A stretch of DNA of 64,000 bases from Actinomycetota bacterium. Its GTDB lineage: Bacteria; Actinomycetota; Acidimicrobiia; Acidimicrobiales; Ilumatobacteraceae. Made by a program: the position numbers and the translations under genes. Of this stretch, positions 17,523 through 26,342 are shown one piece after another; the stretch's first letter is position 1, and every line of letters starts with the position of its first letter. The stretch is from positions 113,357 to 177,356 of the forward strand of contig CANGIP010000003.1 in assembly GCA_947454105.1 (NCBI GenBank), written 5' to 3'. A model generated the notes under the pieces. The model saw nothing but the letters and a program-made list of their open reading frames with translations, had not been told where the DNA came from and searched no databases.

Positions 17523-18314
17523 ATGGGGACAATCTGTGTCACAGGAACGGCGTCAGGAATTGGTGCTGCAACAAAGGCAAAACTCGTTGCTCAGGGCCAT
17601 CGAGTGATTGGTGTCGATCTTCGAGATGCCGATGTGTGCGGTGATCTTTCGAAGCCCGCAGATCGGCAACGCATTGTTGATGAAGTGATTGCACTGTGCG
17701 GGGGAGTCTTGGACGGCCTTGTTCCGTGTGCCGGTGTCAGTACGCCAGTGCCAAACGAACTCATTGTGCGCGTGAATTACTTTGGAACCTTGGCCATCGT
17801 GAATGGTCTACGCCCAGCGCTTGAAAAAGGAACGAACTCGGCAGTTGTCATGATTTCTTCGAACTCGACAACGATGACTCCAGGCTTATCGGTTGATGAT
17901 GCCATGGCCTACCTGCAGCAAGATGAAGAATCGGTCGTTGCCCGATTTAGTTCTCCTGCGGCCTTCGTTGCATATCCTGCGGGCAAGTTGGCAATTGCGT
18001 TCTGGGTTCGTATGAATGCGGCCGAATGGATGAAATCTGGAATTCGAATCAACGCAGTCGCGCCAGGTGTCATTGATACCGGAATGACCCGTCCGTTGCT
18101 CGACATGCCCGGTGTGAAGGATTCTCTTGACATGATTCCAATTCCGCGGGGTCGATGGGGCCAGCCAGAAGAGATTGCGAATGCAATTGGATTCTTGGGT
18201 TCGCAAGAAGCTTCGTACGTCGTTGGTCAAATCTTGTTTGTTGATGGCGGCACCGATGCGCTGTTGCAACCGACTGCTCATCCGCATCCACTTCCGGGAG
18301 GCTCAAAGTCATGA
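17523..18314 (+). CDS. Short-chain dehydrogenase/reductase (SDR)
   Basis: A 263-residue classical SDR. It has the nucleotide-binding VTGTASGIGAATKAKL, the Asp in GVDLRDAD suggesting NAD(H) preference, catalytic Ser in MISSNSTT, the YPAGKLAIAFW Tyr-x3-Lys pair and a C-terminal VGQILFVDGGTDALL. It would oxidise or reduce a hydroxyl/keto group. The start at 17523 has GAGGGG nearby (GAGGGGAAGCC before ATG); earlier in-frame codons would lie within the operator. It overlaps the following SnoaL-like gene by 4 nt (ATGA), so the two are co-translated. Confidence 0.93.
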   Translation: MGTICVTGTASGIGAATKAKLVAQGHRVIGVDLRDADVCGDLSKPADRQRIVDEVIALCGGVLDGLVPCAGVSTPVPNELIVRVNYFGTLAIVNGLRPALEKGTNSAVVMISSNSTTMTPGLSVDDAMAYLQQDEESVVARFSSPAAFVAYPAGKLAIAFWVRMNAAEWMKSGIRINAVAPGVIDTGMTRPLLDMPGVKDSLDMIPIPRGRWGQPEEIANAIGFLGSQEASYVVGQILFVDGGTDALLQPTAHPHPLPGGSKS

Positions 18315-18847
18315 GTCACTCGAACGCCTTACGGCACAGTGATCCGCTTGCCTGGCTAATTGCGTCAGAAGAGATTCGTCAACTCGCAAGTCGGTACGCA
18401 ATTTTCTACGGTGCTCGTGATACGCAGAATCTTGCCGCGTTGTTTATTCCAGATATCAAGGTGACTCGTGAAACTTCGGGAACGCAGGCCTTGAAAGAAA
18501 GTTTTGATGGGCAGATGCATTCATTGGGTCGAGTGATTCTGCAGGTCAATAATCATTTGATTGATGTAGCCGATCAGGCCGCTGCAACTGGAATTGTTTC
18601 ATGCCGTGGTGAAATTGAAGATGCCGACGGAAATTGGATCATCCATCAAATTCAATATCACGACACATACAAGTGCGTTGATGGACATTGGTTGTTTGCT
18701 CGGCGCAAGCATTTGCTGTGGTACGGACACACCATGCCAAACGCGCCAGTCGGACTCGATGATGCGAATTGGCCGGCGAATCAAACCGGCAGAGGAGAGT
18801 TGCCTGAATGCCTTGAATCATGGCAAACCTGGAAAGCAAATAACTGA
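18311..18847 (+). CDS. SnoaL-like / NTF2-fold protein
   Basis: A 178-residue protein with the SnoaL-like cone-shaped fold signature: an N-terminal helix pair EEIRQLASRYAIFYGARD, then strands including VNNHLIDVADQAAATGIVSC and the WLFARRKHLLWYG C-terminal strand. Members include small isomerases, cyclases and dehydratases acting on polyketide, steroid or terpenoid rings, as well as non-catalytic proteins, so a reaction cannot be assigned. It is translationally coupled to the SDR before it and convergent with the second acyl-CoA ligase 9 nt downstream. Confidence 0.85.
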   Translation: MSHSNALRHSDPLAWLIASEEIRQLASRYAIFYGARDTQNLAALFIPDIKVTRETSGTQALKESFDGQMHSLGRVILQVNNHLIDVADQAAATGIVSCRGEIEDADGNWIIHQIQYHDTYKCVDGHWLFARRKHLLWYGHTMPNAPVGLDDANWPANQTGRGELPECLESWQTWKANN

Positions 18848-18856
18848 GTCGTTGCT

Positions 18857-20518
18857 TTAGAGCGCGGTCAGAATCTGCGTTCGGCCATTCGCTGCAAAAC
18901 GCGCCGCAAGTTCTTGCTTGTCAGATTCGTTCATGAGTCGTAAAGGCTGATTGCGCTCTGATCGCCAATAGTGCATGTCTGGCGTCAACCATTTACTCGC
19001 ACGTAACGGTGGCTTATGCACCTTGTTGTTCGCAGTGAGTGGCATCGCCTCAATCACTCGAACAATTTGTGGTGACCATTTGGTGCCAAGGTCACGCTGG
19101 TGCGACAGAAACACATCAAATTCGAGTGGTGAAAACTCTGCAGTTTCATTCATCTCAATTGCCACCATCACCATGTCGCCGGTTGTTGGGTCGGGCACGG
19201 GGTAGACGGCAGCCATAACGACGCCAGGGAATCGCGAGACGATGTTTTCAACGGGACCAGCAGCGAAGTTCTCACTATCAACGCGTAGCCAATCGGCGCT
19301 GCGTCCGCCGAAATAGAAGAACCCAGCGTCATCTCGGTAGCCCAGGTCTCCGGTCCAATACCAGCCGTTACGGACACGTTCGGTTGAAGCTTCTTGATTG
19401 TTGTAGTAGCCCTCAAATGACGTTCCGCCACTCAAGCTGACGATTTCACCGATGCATTCGGGGTTACTGATTGCTCCGAACTCGTCGAACTGAACGCGCG
19501 GGCATTCACGATTGGTGTCGGGATCAATGATGCTGACTTGACCAGCCATGTCAGCTCGTTCTTTGCCGAGTGCGTTCGCCGGAGTGTCGGGAGTGCGAAT
19601 GATCGCGACAACGCTTTCGCTCGATCCGTAACCCTCAACGAGATCACAGCCAAATCGTTCAAGAAAGCGTTCGCGGTCAAGGGCACTTGCTTCTGTCCCG
19701 AATCCGAGACGCAAGGTGTTGTTTCGATCCTCATCTGAAATGGGCTGACCAAGGATGTATGCGATCGTGCGACCGACATAGGTGAAATACGTGCATTGAT
19801 GAGCGCGGATATCGGACATGAAGTTGCTCGCAGAAAACTTGCGCCGAAGAACCAGGGTTGCTCCTACGGCGAGTGCTGGCCCCCAACATGCCATCAATGC
19901 ATTGCCATGAAAGAGTGGCATTGGGCAATAGCAAACTTCGTCTGCTGTCACTCCGTAGATTTGCCCGGCTCGCACGCTGGCGGTGGCCATTCGTTGATTG
20001 GTGCAGACCACTGCCTTAGGTGCACTTGTTGAGCCAGATGTAAAGAGCAAGAAAAGAATGCTGTTCTCGTCAGGTTCGTGCGCTGGGAGTGTTGCGTCAC
20101 GATGTAGCAGAAGTTGATCGTGGTGTTGAGCGGAATCAACGTCGATGACTTTGTTCTTGTCAACTCCGGTGTGTAAGCCGTCAATCAGCGCCATGCCGCT
20201 TTGGTCACTCACGATGATCTGACAATCAGTGTGCTGAATATCGCGTTCTAATTCACTTCCCCGACGGGTCGGGTTGATACCAACAACGCAGGCGCCAACG
20301 AGCGCTGCACCACCAATCCAAAAGAGATAGTCCGGGGTGTTCTCCAAGAGGATTCCGACGTGCGGCGGGCGATCATCAGAAATGAGTTCGGCCAAAATAG
20401 AGGCACGAATAGCTGACTGAGAAACAACTTCGTCCCAGGTGTACGTGTGCCCTTCAAAGATGTAGCCAGCGTGCTGGTCACCTTTTCTGGCTCGAATCAA
20501 TGAGGCAACAGTGGTCAT
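18857..20518 (-). CDS. Acyl-CoA synthetase (AMP-binding), paralogue 2
   Basis: A 553-residue ANL-superfamily ligase with LLFTSGSTSAPKAVV, EGYGSSESVVAI, YWTGDLGYRDDAGFFYFGGR and a C-terminal LTANNKVHKPPLR catalytic-lysine region. It is closely related to the ligase at 14754, down to ILLENTP, GINPTRRGSEL and RRKFSASNFMSDIR blocks, which suggests duplication followed by specialisation for two intermediates or two related acids. It is the last gene of a three-gene minus-strand operon; its start overlaps the upstream amidohydrolase stop by 4 nt. Confidence 0.92.
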   Translation of the reverse strand: MTTVASLIRARKGDQHAGYIFEGHTYTWDEVVSQSAIRASILAELISDDRPPHVGILLENTPDYLFWIGGAALVGACVVGINPTRRGSELERDIQHTDCQIIVSDQSGMALIDGLHTGVDKNKVIDVDSAQHHDQLLLHRDATLPAHEPDENSILFLLFTSGSTSAPKAVVCTNQRMATASVRAGQIYGVTADEVCYCPMPLFHGNALMACWGPALAVGATLVLRRKFSASNFMSDIRAHQCTYFTYVGRTIAYILGQPISDEDRNNTLRLGFGTEASALDRERFLERFGCDLVEGYGSSESVVAIIRTPDTPANALGKERADMAGQVSIIDPDTNRECPRVQFDEFGAISNPECIGEIVSLSGGTSFEGYYNNQEASTERVRNGWYWTGDLGYRDDAGFFYFGGRSADWLRVDSENFAAGPVENIVSRFPGVVMAAVYPVPDPTTGDMVMVAIEMNETAEFSPLEFDVFLSHQRDLGTKWSPQIVRVIEAMPLTANNKVHKPPLRASKWLTPDMHYWRSERNQPLRLMNESDKQELAARFAANGRTQILTAL

Positions 20519-21744
20519 GGAACGATGCGTGCTGGCAGGGGATGACGGTAGAGCGCGGCGGCATTTTCGCAGCAGAACTTACGAAGGAGTTGTGGAGACA
20601 AGTGCCCCCACGCATCTCGCAATATGGATTGACTGTTCGGCCAGGTGCTGTCGCCATGGGGGTAATCGATTTCAACCATGATGTGGTCATCGCCGATGAC
20701 GTCATGAAGATCGATCGTCGATGGATCGTCAATGGTGCAGAACCAAAAGTTGCGGCGCAATAAATCGGCAGGACGAATATCCCAGCCGGCTCCATAGCCA
20801 CTGCGATCAACGACATTTTCGAGACGGTCAAGCAACATCGGAACCCAACCAATGCCACCTTCACTCATCGCAATTTTCAAAGTGGGGTACTTGTAGGCGT
20901 ATCCGCTCCACAGCCATTCGGCGCACGCAGTGAGCGACAGTTGACCGAACAATGTTGCACCAAGTTGAAGCGAAGGTGCGCCTTCGGGCATCGCGTACAT
21001 TCCTGACGAACCAACATGCAACGAGATCACGGTGTCGGTTTCAACGCAGGCTTCGATGATCGGATCCCACCAACCACTAAACAAGCTAGGAAAACCAACG
21101 TTGTGTGGCCGTTCGGGCAATGTCACCGAAACGAATCCGCGTTCGGCATTGCGTCGAATCTCGTCTGCTCCAAGTTTGGCTGTGCCATCGGGTCCAGGAG
21201 CAAGCCAAGTGATTCCACACGGAATGATGCGGTCAGGGTATTTCTGCCACCATTCTTCGTATAGCCAATCGTTCCACGCGCGCATTGTTGCGTGACCAAC
21301 CTCGGGGTCTTTGCACGCACTAAAAATACGACCGGCGAAACCAGCAACTTGTGATGGGAAGTTAAGTGATGCCCAGCAACCAATGAGGTCCATGTCTTTG
21401 ATGCGTTCATCGATATCCCAACATCCACGACGCATATCTTCAAATCGAGCTGGTTCAAGTGAGCGAAGTTCGGGCTTGCGTCCGACAACTGCATTCATTC
21501 CGACTTGGCTAAAGATTTGGTTGTCGAATGACCACACTTGATGGCCGCGATCATTCACAATGAGCCGAGGTGCTTGCGACTGAAGTGCTTTCGGTAAGCG
21601 ACCGTCAAACATATTGGGTGGTTCGACGAGGTGGTCATCAACCGAAATCAAGGTGTAGTAGATCGGCGATATCTCTGGTTCGGGTAACAACATGTCTTGA
21701 TTGGTTGCCCCAATGACATACGTGTCGGTTTCGTAGTTGCTCAT
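20515..21744 (-). CDS. Amidohydrolase family 2 (ACMSD-like) metal-dependent hydrolase/decarboxylase
   Basis: A 409-residue TIM-barrel amidohydrolase of the amidohydrolase-2 group. It has an N-terminal YTLISVDDHLVEPPNMF (metal ligands near residue 35 in a D-x-H variant), a central ISLHVGSSG histidine, and the C-terminal MVEIDYPHGDSTWPNS block with the catalytic Asp. Related proteins decarboxylate or hydrolyse aromatic or cyclic acids, and actinobacterial homologues cluster with acyl-CoA genes as here. The reaction is not established. It overlaps both neighbours by 4 nt (ATGA on each side), so it is tightly co-translated with the SDR and the ligase. Confidence 0.9.
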   Translation of the reverse strand: MSNYETDTYVIGATNQDMLLPEPEISPIYYTLISVDDHLVEPPNMFDGRLPKALQSQAPRLIVNDRGHQVWSFDNQIFSQVGMNAVVGRKPELRSLEPARFEDMRRGCWDIDERIKDMDLIGCWASLNFPSQVAGFAGRIFSACKDPEVGHATMRAWNDWLYEEWWQKYPDRIIPCGITWLAPGPDGTAKLGADEIRRNAERGFVSVTLPERPHNVGFPSLFSGWWDPIIEACVETDTVISLHVGSSGMYAMPEGAPSLQLGATLFGQLSLTACAEWLWSGYAYKYPTLKIAMSEGGIGWVPMLLDRLENVVDRSGYGAGWDIRPADLLRRNFWFCTIDDPSTIDLHDVIGDDHIMVEIDYPHGDSTWPNSQSILRDAWGHLSPQLLRKFCCENAAALYRHPLPARIVP

Positions 21745-22637
21745 AGCGGTTGTCCATTCATGCTTGAGATCGAGAGTAAGCGTTCGTATTCAAGGTCGCC
21801 AAGTGCTTCGCGTAAATATTCTTGAGCGTGCACGTAAGCCCCGTTGCCGATGAGCGGGTCATTCAATAGTTGAACGACGGCTTGACCAATAATCTCTGGC
21901 GCAACGCCAGCGCGAGCGATCCACTCAAGGTTCGCCCCAGAATCGAGCACGCGTTCAGTCGCCACCAAACCCGGATTGATATTGAGGCATCGAATTCCTT
22001 CATGGCCGTATTCGTGGGCCAACATGTCGGCGATGCGATGAAATCCGGCCTTAGTCGCTGCGTACATCAAAGACCATCCGCCATTTCCGGCCATTCGCTC
22101 AGGCGTTCGTTTGCCGGCATCGCTGGTGATATTCAGAATCGTCGCGCGTAACGAAGTTGCGGGGTTCGCCGGGCTTGCAAGTGCATGTTGCAAAAATGCC
22201 TGGGTCAACAACAGAGGTGCAATGAGATTGCCGTTTGATCTGCGAACAATGTCATCAGGATCGGCGTCGGCGAAACGAACATCATTGCCCGGCCCGACAT
22301 AGATCGCGTTATTCACCAAAAGGTCGATGTGACCGTCACTGATTTCGAGGCACCGATGAAATGATGCAACGACATCGCTGAGGTCTAAGACATCGGCGAC
22401 AACAATGCCGACTGATGAACCGTACACACGCGCTTGTTGAGCAGTTTCCTCAAGGCTTCCGCCCAAACTGCGGCCGGTTGCGGGGTTGATTGCCGAACCT
22501 TCAGTAACGGTCCGGCCAGTAATCACGAGGTCATATCCCGACTGGGCGAGGGAGAGGGCAATTCCGCGGCCGATGCCGCGACTAGCGCCCGTGATCAGCG
22601 CGACTGGGCGGCGTTTAGAGTTTTTTGTGTTCACCAT
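21741..22637 (-). CDS. Short-chain dehydrogenase/reductase (SDR)
   Basis: A 298-residue SDR with ALITGASRGIGRGIALSL at the N-terminus, NNAIYVGPG after the central strand, and a YAATKAGFHRIADML active-site segment. It is longer than the usual 250 residues because of an insertion near residues 45-60. It is first in the three-gene operon with the amidohydrolase and ligase. The ATG at 22637 was preferred; a TTG at 22646 is in frame, with a G-rich stretch between them. Operator copy 7 is 43 bp upstream, between it and the divergent SDR at 22745. Confidence 0.9.
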   Translation of the reverse strand: MVNTKNSKRRPVALITGASRGIGRGIALSLAQSGYDLVITGRTVTEGSAINPATGRSLGGSLEETAQQARVYGSSVGIVVADVLDLSDVVASFHRCLEISDGHIDLLVNNAIYVGPGNDVRFADADPDDIVRRSNGNLIAPLLLTQAFLQHALASPANPATSLRATILNITSDAGKRTPERMAGNGGWSLMYAATKAGFHRIADMLAHEYGHEGIRCLNINPGLVATERVLDSGANLEWIARAGVAPEIIGQAVVQLLNDPLIGNGAYVHAQEYLREALGDLEYERLLSISSMNGQPL

Positions 22638-22679
22638 CGCCCCCAACGGTTATCGGTCTTTGCTCAATCCCGACTAGTT

Positions 22680-22696
22680 TCTGACACGGTATCAGA
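22680..22696. promoter_or_regulatory. Palindromic operator, copy 7 (one arm mismatch)
   Basis: TCTGACA-CGG-TATCAGA keeps the 7+3+7 layout with a single arm mismatch. It is in the divergent promoter region between the SDR operon (start 22637) and the SDR at 22745. Confidence 0.72.
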
Positions 22697-22744
22697 AACA
22701 TTTTGCGGGGCTCTCGGGCGCCGATCAACACGAGGAGTTACGCC

Positions 22745-23638
22745 ATGGGTGCATTAAACGGCAAAGTCGCCATAGTTACTGGAGCAGGTCAAGGTGTCGG
22801 CCGGTGCCATGCCGAACTATTGGCTGCTGAAGGTGCAGCGGTCGTGGTCAATGATCTTGGCGAATCGGCAGATGTTGTTGCTGCGGCGATTGTTGCGAGT
22901 GGTGGGCGAGCGGTTGCACAGCGCGGAAGCGTGAGCGACTGGACCGCTGCCGAAGCGTTGGTTCAACGGGCCATCAGTGAGTTTGGTGATTTGCATATCT
23001 TGGTCAACAACGCTGGCTTCATCCGCGACGCGATGAGCTTCTCAATGGAAGAGGCGCCGTTCGACAGCGTGGTTTCGGTGCACCTGAAGGGTCACTTCGC
23101 TCCCGCGCATTTCGCGGCGGCCTACTGGCGTAACCAAGCCAAAGTTCTTGAGGGCACCGAAGGCGGATTGCCTCAACGTCGCATCATTAACACCACGAGT
23201 GAAAGTGGTTTGTTCGGTGGGCCCGGCCAAGGTAACTACGGTTCGGCCAAGGGTGGCATCATCACGATGACCACAATCCTTGCTCGCGAACTGGGTCGCT
23301 ACAACGTGACAGTGAACTGCATCGCGCCGCGGGCCCGCACACCAATGACTGAAGTGAATCCGAAATTCACGAAGCCCGAATCTGGATTTGACAAATACGA
23401 TCCCGCCAACATCAGTCCGATGGTGGCTTTCTTGGCGAGTGATCATGCCTCTGATATCAGTGCGCAAACTTTCATTGTGTTAGGTGATCAAGTACATCGC
23501 ATTCGTCCGACCGAAATTGCTAACTCGGTGACAGGCGGCGACAAGAAGTGGACAGTCGAAGGTTTGACTGCGGCGAAGGATCAACTCTTTGGTGGTTCGC
23601 CATCTGGTGTGCCGGCTTGGGGTGGCCCACCCATGTGA
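22745..23638 (+). CDS. SDR, 3-hydroxyacyl-CoA dehydrogenase-like (MFE-2-type)
   Basis: A 297-residue SDR with KVAIVTGAGQGVGRCHAEL, VVVNDLGE (the Asp favours NAD), NNAGFIRDAM and YGSAKGGIITMTT. The NDLG and RD(A/K) blocks resemble the dehydrogenase domain of peroxisomal multifunctional enzyme 2, so oxidation of a 3-hydroxyacyl-CoA is plausible. The usual catalytic Ser-Tyr-Lys set appears as TTSESGLFG, then Y and K in NYGSAKGG. GAGGAG lies 7 nt before the ATG at 22745; upstream in-frame codons would invade the operator. It stands alone, convergent with upp. Confidence 0.92.
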   Translation: MGALNGKVAIVTGAGQGVGRCHAELLAAEGAAVVVNDLGESADVVAAAIVASGGRAVAQRGSVSDWTAAEALVQRAISEFGDLHILVNNAGFIRDAMSFSMEEAPFDSVVSVHLKGHFAPAHFAAAYWRNQAKVLEGTEGGLPQRRIINTTSESGLFGGPGQGNYGSAKGGIITMTTILARELGRYNVTVNCIAPRARTPMTEVNPKFTKPESGFDKYDPANISPMVAFLASDHASDISAQTFIVLGDQVHRIRPTEIANSVTGGDKKWTVEGLTAAKDQLFGGSPSGVPAWGGPPM

Positions 23639-23656
23639 ACCAAAACTTTTGGTGAA

Positions 23657-24307
23657 TCAGTGAGGCGCGCCGAATTGACGATCGCCAGCATCGCCGAGTC
23701 CGGGCACGATAAATGCACTCTCATTGAGTCGCTCATCAATCGACGCGGTGAAGATTCGTAGATTCAGCCCAGTCGTCTTCAAGAACTCGATTCCTTCAGG
23801 TGCTGCCAAAACACAGATCACCGTGATTGGTCCAGTTGGATTACGTTCCATCAACAGTTCGCACGCGTGCGCGAGCGAGCCACCTGTTGCCAACATGGGA
23901 TCAAGCACGAAACATGTACGACCAGCCAAGGTCTCGGGCAACTTGTTGACGTATTGCTTGGGCTCAAAAGTTTTCTCATCACGGCTCACGCCAATGAATC
24001 CGACATCAGCATTCGGCATGAGTTCTTGTGCTGCGTGAACAAATCCAAGGCCAGCTCGAAGGACGGGGATCACGACAGGTTGACTGCTCAACACACGACC
24101 TGTTGTTTCGGTCAAGGGAGTCTGAACCTTGATTTCGGTCGTTGGCAGGTCGCGAGTGGCTTCGGCCAAGAGCAGGGTGCCGACGCGTTCAAGTTCTTGG
24201 CGAAACAATGCGTTTGGGGTCGAGACGTCACGGATGCGGGTGAGCGAATCGGCAATGAGAGGATGATTGACGACGGTGACTTCGACGGTGCCTGGGGTTT
24301 GAGCCAT
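23657..24307 (-). CDS. upp: Uracil phosphoribosyltransferase
   Basis: A 216-residue enzyme that joins uracil to PRPP to give UMP in pyrimidine salvage. Diagnostic segments are VPVLRAGLGFVHAAQELMP, FIGVSRDE, the PRPP loop VLDPMLATGGSLAHACELL (about residue 125), and the C-terminal PGLGDAGDRQFG that forms the uracil-binding site. Length and domain content are normal. The ATG at 24307 has TAGGTG upstream. It directly follows the adenosine deaminase gene on the same strand (17 nt), consistent with a nucleoside/nucleobase salvage operon next to the nucleoside importer. Confidence 0.96.
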   Translation of the reverse strand: MAQTPGTVEVTVVNHPLIADSLTRIRDVSTPNALFRQELERVGTLLLAEATRDLPTTEIKVQTPLTETTGRVLSSQPVVIPVLRAGLGFVHAAQELMPNADVGFIGVSRDEKTFEPKQYVNKLPETLAGRTCFVLDPMLATGGSLAHACELLMERNPTGPITVICVLAAPEGIEFLKTTGLNLRIFTASIDERLNESAFIVPGLGDAGDRQFGAPH

Positions 24308-24324
24308 GCACCTATTGTCGCGCA

Positions 24325-25419
24325 TCAGCGGTCGTTTGACCCCATGGCAACTTCGGCCTTCAAAAGGGCGTAGCGGGGCTTCACAAGCCCGTTAATGATG
24401 CGTAGGCGCTCAGGGAAGGGGGCAAAGGCACTCTTCATTGCATTCAGGGTTAGCCACTCAAAATCCTCAAGGCCCCAGTCGAACGCTTCGGCTAATTGCA
24501 CGAACTCTTTGGTCATGCTGGTGTCGCTCATGAGCCGATTGTCGGTGTTGACCGTGACCCTAAATCGCAAACGGCGCAACATGCCGATCGGGTGCTCGGC
24601 GATTGAGCCGCAGACGCCGGTGTTGACGTTGCTCGTGGGACACAATTCAAGCGGAATTCGGCGATCACGAACATACGCAGCGAGGCGCCCGAGCTGTTCG
24701 GACCCAACTGGTCCGGAGATGTCATCGACAATGCGAACGCCGTGTCCGAGACGCTCGGCGCCACACAATTGCACGGCTTCCCAGATGCTGGGTAAACCAA
24801 ATGCTTCGCCGGCGTGGATTGTCGAATGAAAGTTTTCGCGTTGAACATGGTTGAACGCCTCGAGGTGACGTGTCGGTGGGTGCCCGGCTTCTGCGCCGGC
24901 AATATCGAAGCCAACGACGCCACGGTCACGCCAGCGAACTGCGAGGTCGGCGATTTCGAGGCTGCGACGTGCGGTACGCATCGCCGAGCAGATGGCGTAA
25001 ATCGTGAGATCGGTTCCGGCACTGCCTCGAGCGAAGCCATCAAGAATCGCCTGCATGACTTCATCAAGGGTGAGACCTTTTTCGGTACATAACTCGGGAG
25101 CCATTCGCACTTCGGCGTACACAACTCCTTCGGCCGCCAGATCGTGAGCACATTCGTAGGCGACGCGCTCGATGGCATCTTTGTCTTGCATGACGCCAAC
25201 AGTGTGGGCGAATGTTTCGAGATACAGGACCAAGTCATTGCGCTTGGCACCACGATGAAACCATTTTGAAAGATCGGCAACGTCGGTCGTCGGCAGATTT
25301 TTGTAGCCGTATTCAGACGCAAGTTCGATGACCGTTGCAGGTCGTAGGCCACCATCAAGGTGATCGTGCAAGAGTGCTTTTGGAGCACGTAACAAGATTT
25401 CTGGGGTTGCTGTGGTCAT
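24325..25419 (-). CDS. add: Adenosine deaminase
   Basis: A 364-residue zinc enzyme that deaminates adenosine or deoxyadenosine to inosine. The metal-binding [12 protein letters not shown] (HxH-type, about residue 17), the GAEAGHP segment, the His in HAGEAFG, the ERLGHGVRI block and the late NTDNRLMS Asp are all present. The ATG at 25419 overlaps the stop of the phytanoyl-CoA-dioxygenase-like gene as ATGA, so the two are translationally coupled. The neighbours upp, queF and a BMP-type nucleoside importer support a role in nucleoside salvage. Confidence 0.95.
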   Translation of the reverse strand: MTTATPEILLRAPKALLHDHLDGGLRPATVIELASEYGYKNLPTTDVADLSKWFHRGAKRNDLVLYLETFAHTVGVMQDKDAIERVAYECAHDLAAEGVVYAEVRMAPELCTEKGLTLDEVMQAILDGFARGSAGTDLTIYAICSAMRTARRSLEIADLAVRWRDRGVVGFDIAGAEAGHPPTRHLEAFNHVQRENFHSTIHAGEAFGLPSIWEAVQLCGAERLGHGVRIVDDISGPVGSEQLGRLAAYVRDRRIPLELCPTSNVNTGVCGSIAEHPIGMLRRLRFRVTVNTDNRLMSDTSMTKEFVQLAEAFDWGLEDFEWLTLNAMKSAFAPFPERLRIINGLVKPRYALLKAEVAMGSNDR

Positions 25420-26291
25420 AGCGATGCCGCCACTTTGTCGAGACGGCGCAATGGCAACTCGCCATTGCGCTGGAGCCAATTCCATTCTGGGTATTCAGCC
25501 GATTCAGAAATGCAATGAATTGAATACGCATGTCGGCTCTTGTCGCTGCGATTGACGTCGCTCCAGTGCGGGAGCAATCCGTGTAGAACAACAAGCGTTC
25601 CTGCTTTTACTTCAAGAGGCACCAGATCGGTTGGTGGCATCGGAAGCGGAGAATCATCGAGAACTTCAAATGTTGCACCGTCGTTCGCTTCGTTGCGCAC
25701 AAACGTTTTGCGCAGTGTCGTTTTGTGTCCACCAGGAGCGGCCCACAAACAACCATTTTCAAGTGTTGCATCTTCAATAGCAAACCAAAATCCGGTCACG
25801 GTAATTGGATCGCTGTAAAGGAAAGTTGCATCTTGATGACAGCTCACTTCACCGCCGATACGAGGTTGCTTACAGATGTACATCGTCTGCAACGCGAGGG
25901 CATCAGGCATTCCGATGTCGCTGGCGACAGCGGCAAGGTCGTTGGTGTAGGTAAACGATTCAAAGACTGGATCAAGATCGTGCATCGCGTGACCGATTTT
26001 GTTGATGCTCAATTCTTTGGACTGTTTTAGATTGCCCTTTTCATCAAATGCTTCTTCTTCAAAGAAACAGATAATTCCAGTTGCCGAGTCGATGAACTGT
26101 TGATCGGCGTGACGTGACTGCTCGTTGGTCGTAAACACACTGCGATTGATGTCGGGATCAAAATCGTGCAGAATCTCTTCGGCCTGAGCTTTGAGGGCGA
26201 GACATGCTTCTTTTGAAGCAAAATCGGGAAGTACCAAGAACCCGTCGCGCTCGTAATCGGCAATTTGTTGATCGGTGAGGAAGGCTCCCAT
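25416..26291 (-). CDS. Phytanoyl-CoA dioxygenase (PhyH) family Fe(II)/2-oxoglutarate oxygenase
   Basis: A 291-residue double-stranded beta-helix protein. The iron-binding HxD is CHQDATFLY (about residue 168) and the distal His is in [10 protein letters not shown]. The 2-oxoglutarate-binding Arg is probably that of KSRHAYSIH. PhyH enzymes hydroxylate diverse small molecules, and phytanoyl-CoA is only the founding substrate. The 4-nt overlap with adenosine deaminase and the location beside nucleoside uptake genes make a nucleoside- or nucleobase-like substrate conceivable; this is inference. It is divergent from queF with a 51-nt gap. Confidence 0.9.
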   Translation of the reverse strand: MGAFLTDQQIADYERDGFLVLPDFASKEACLALKAQAEEILHDFDPDINRSVFTTNEQSRHADQQFIDSATGIICFFEEEAFDEKGNLKQSKELSINKIGHAMHDLDPVFESFTYTNDLAAVASDIGMPDALALQTMYICKQPRIGGEVSCHQDATFLYSDPITVTGFWFAIEDATLENGCLWAAPGGHKTTLRKTFVRNEANDGATFEVLDDSPLPMPPTDLVPLEVKAGTLVVLHGLLPHWSDVNRSDKSRHAYSIHCISESAEYPEWNWLQRNGELPLRRLDKVAASL

Positions 26292-26342
26292 GGGCTAATT
26301 CTAGAGGGCTAATGAGGCTAGTGCGTTCGGGTAGGTGCGGAG

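Noticed and set aside
26292..26342. Possible preQ1 riboswitch before queF
   Set aside because: The gap is 51 nt and shows only a repeated GGGCTAAT, with no preQ1-I pseudoknot pattern (no A-rich tail pairing with the loop).
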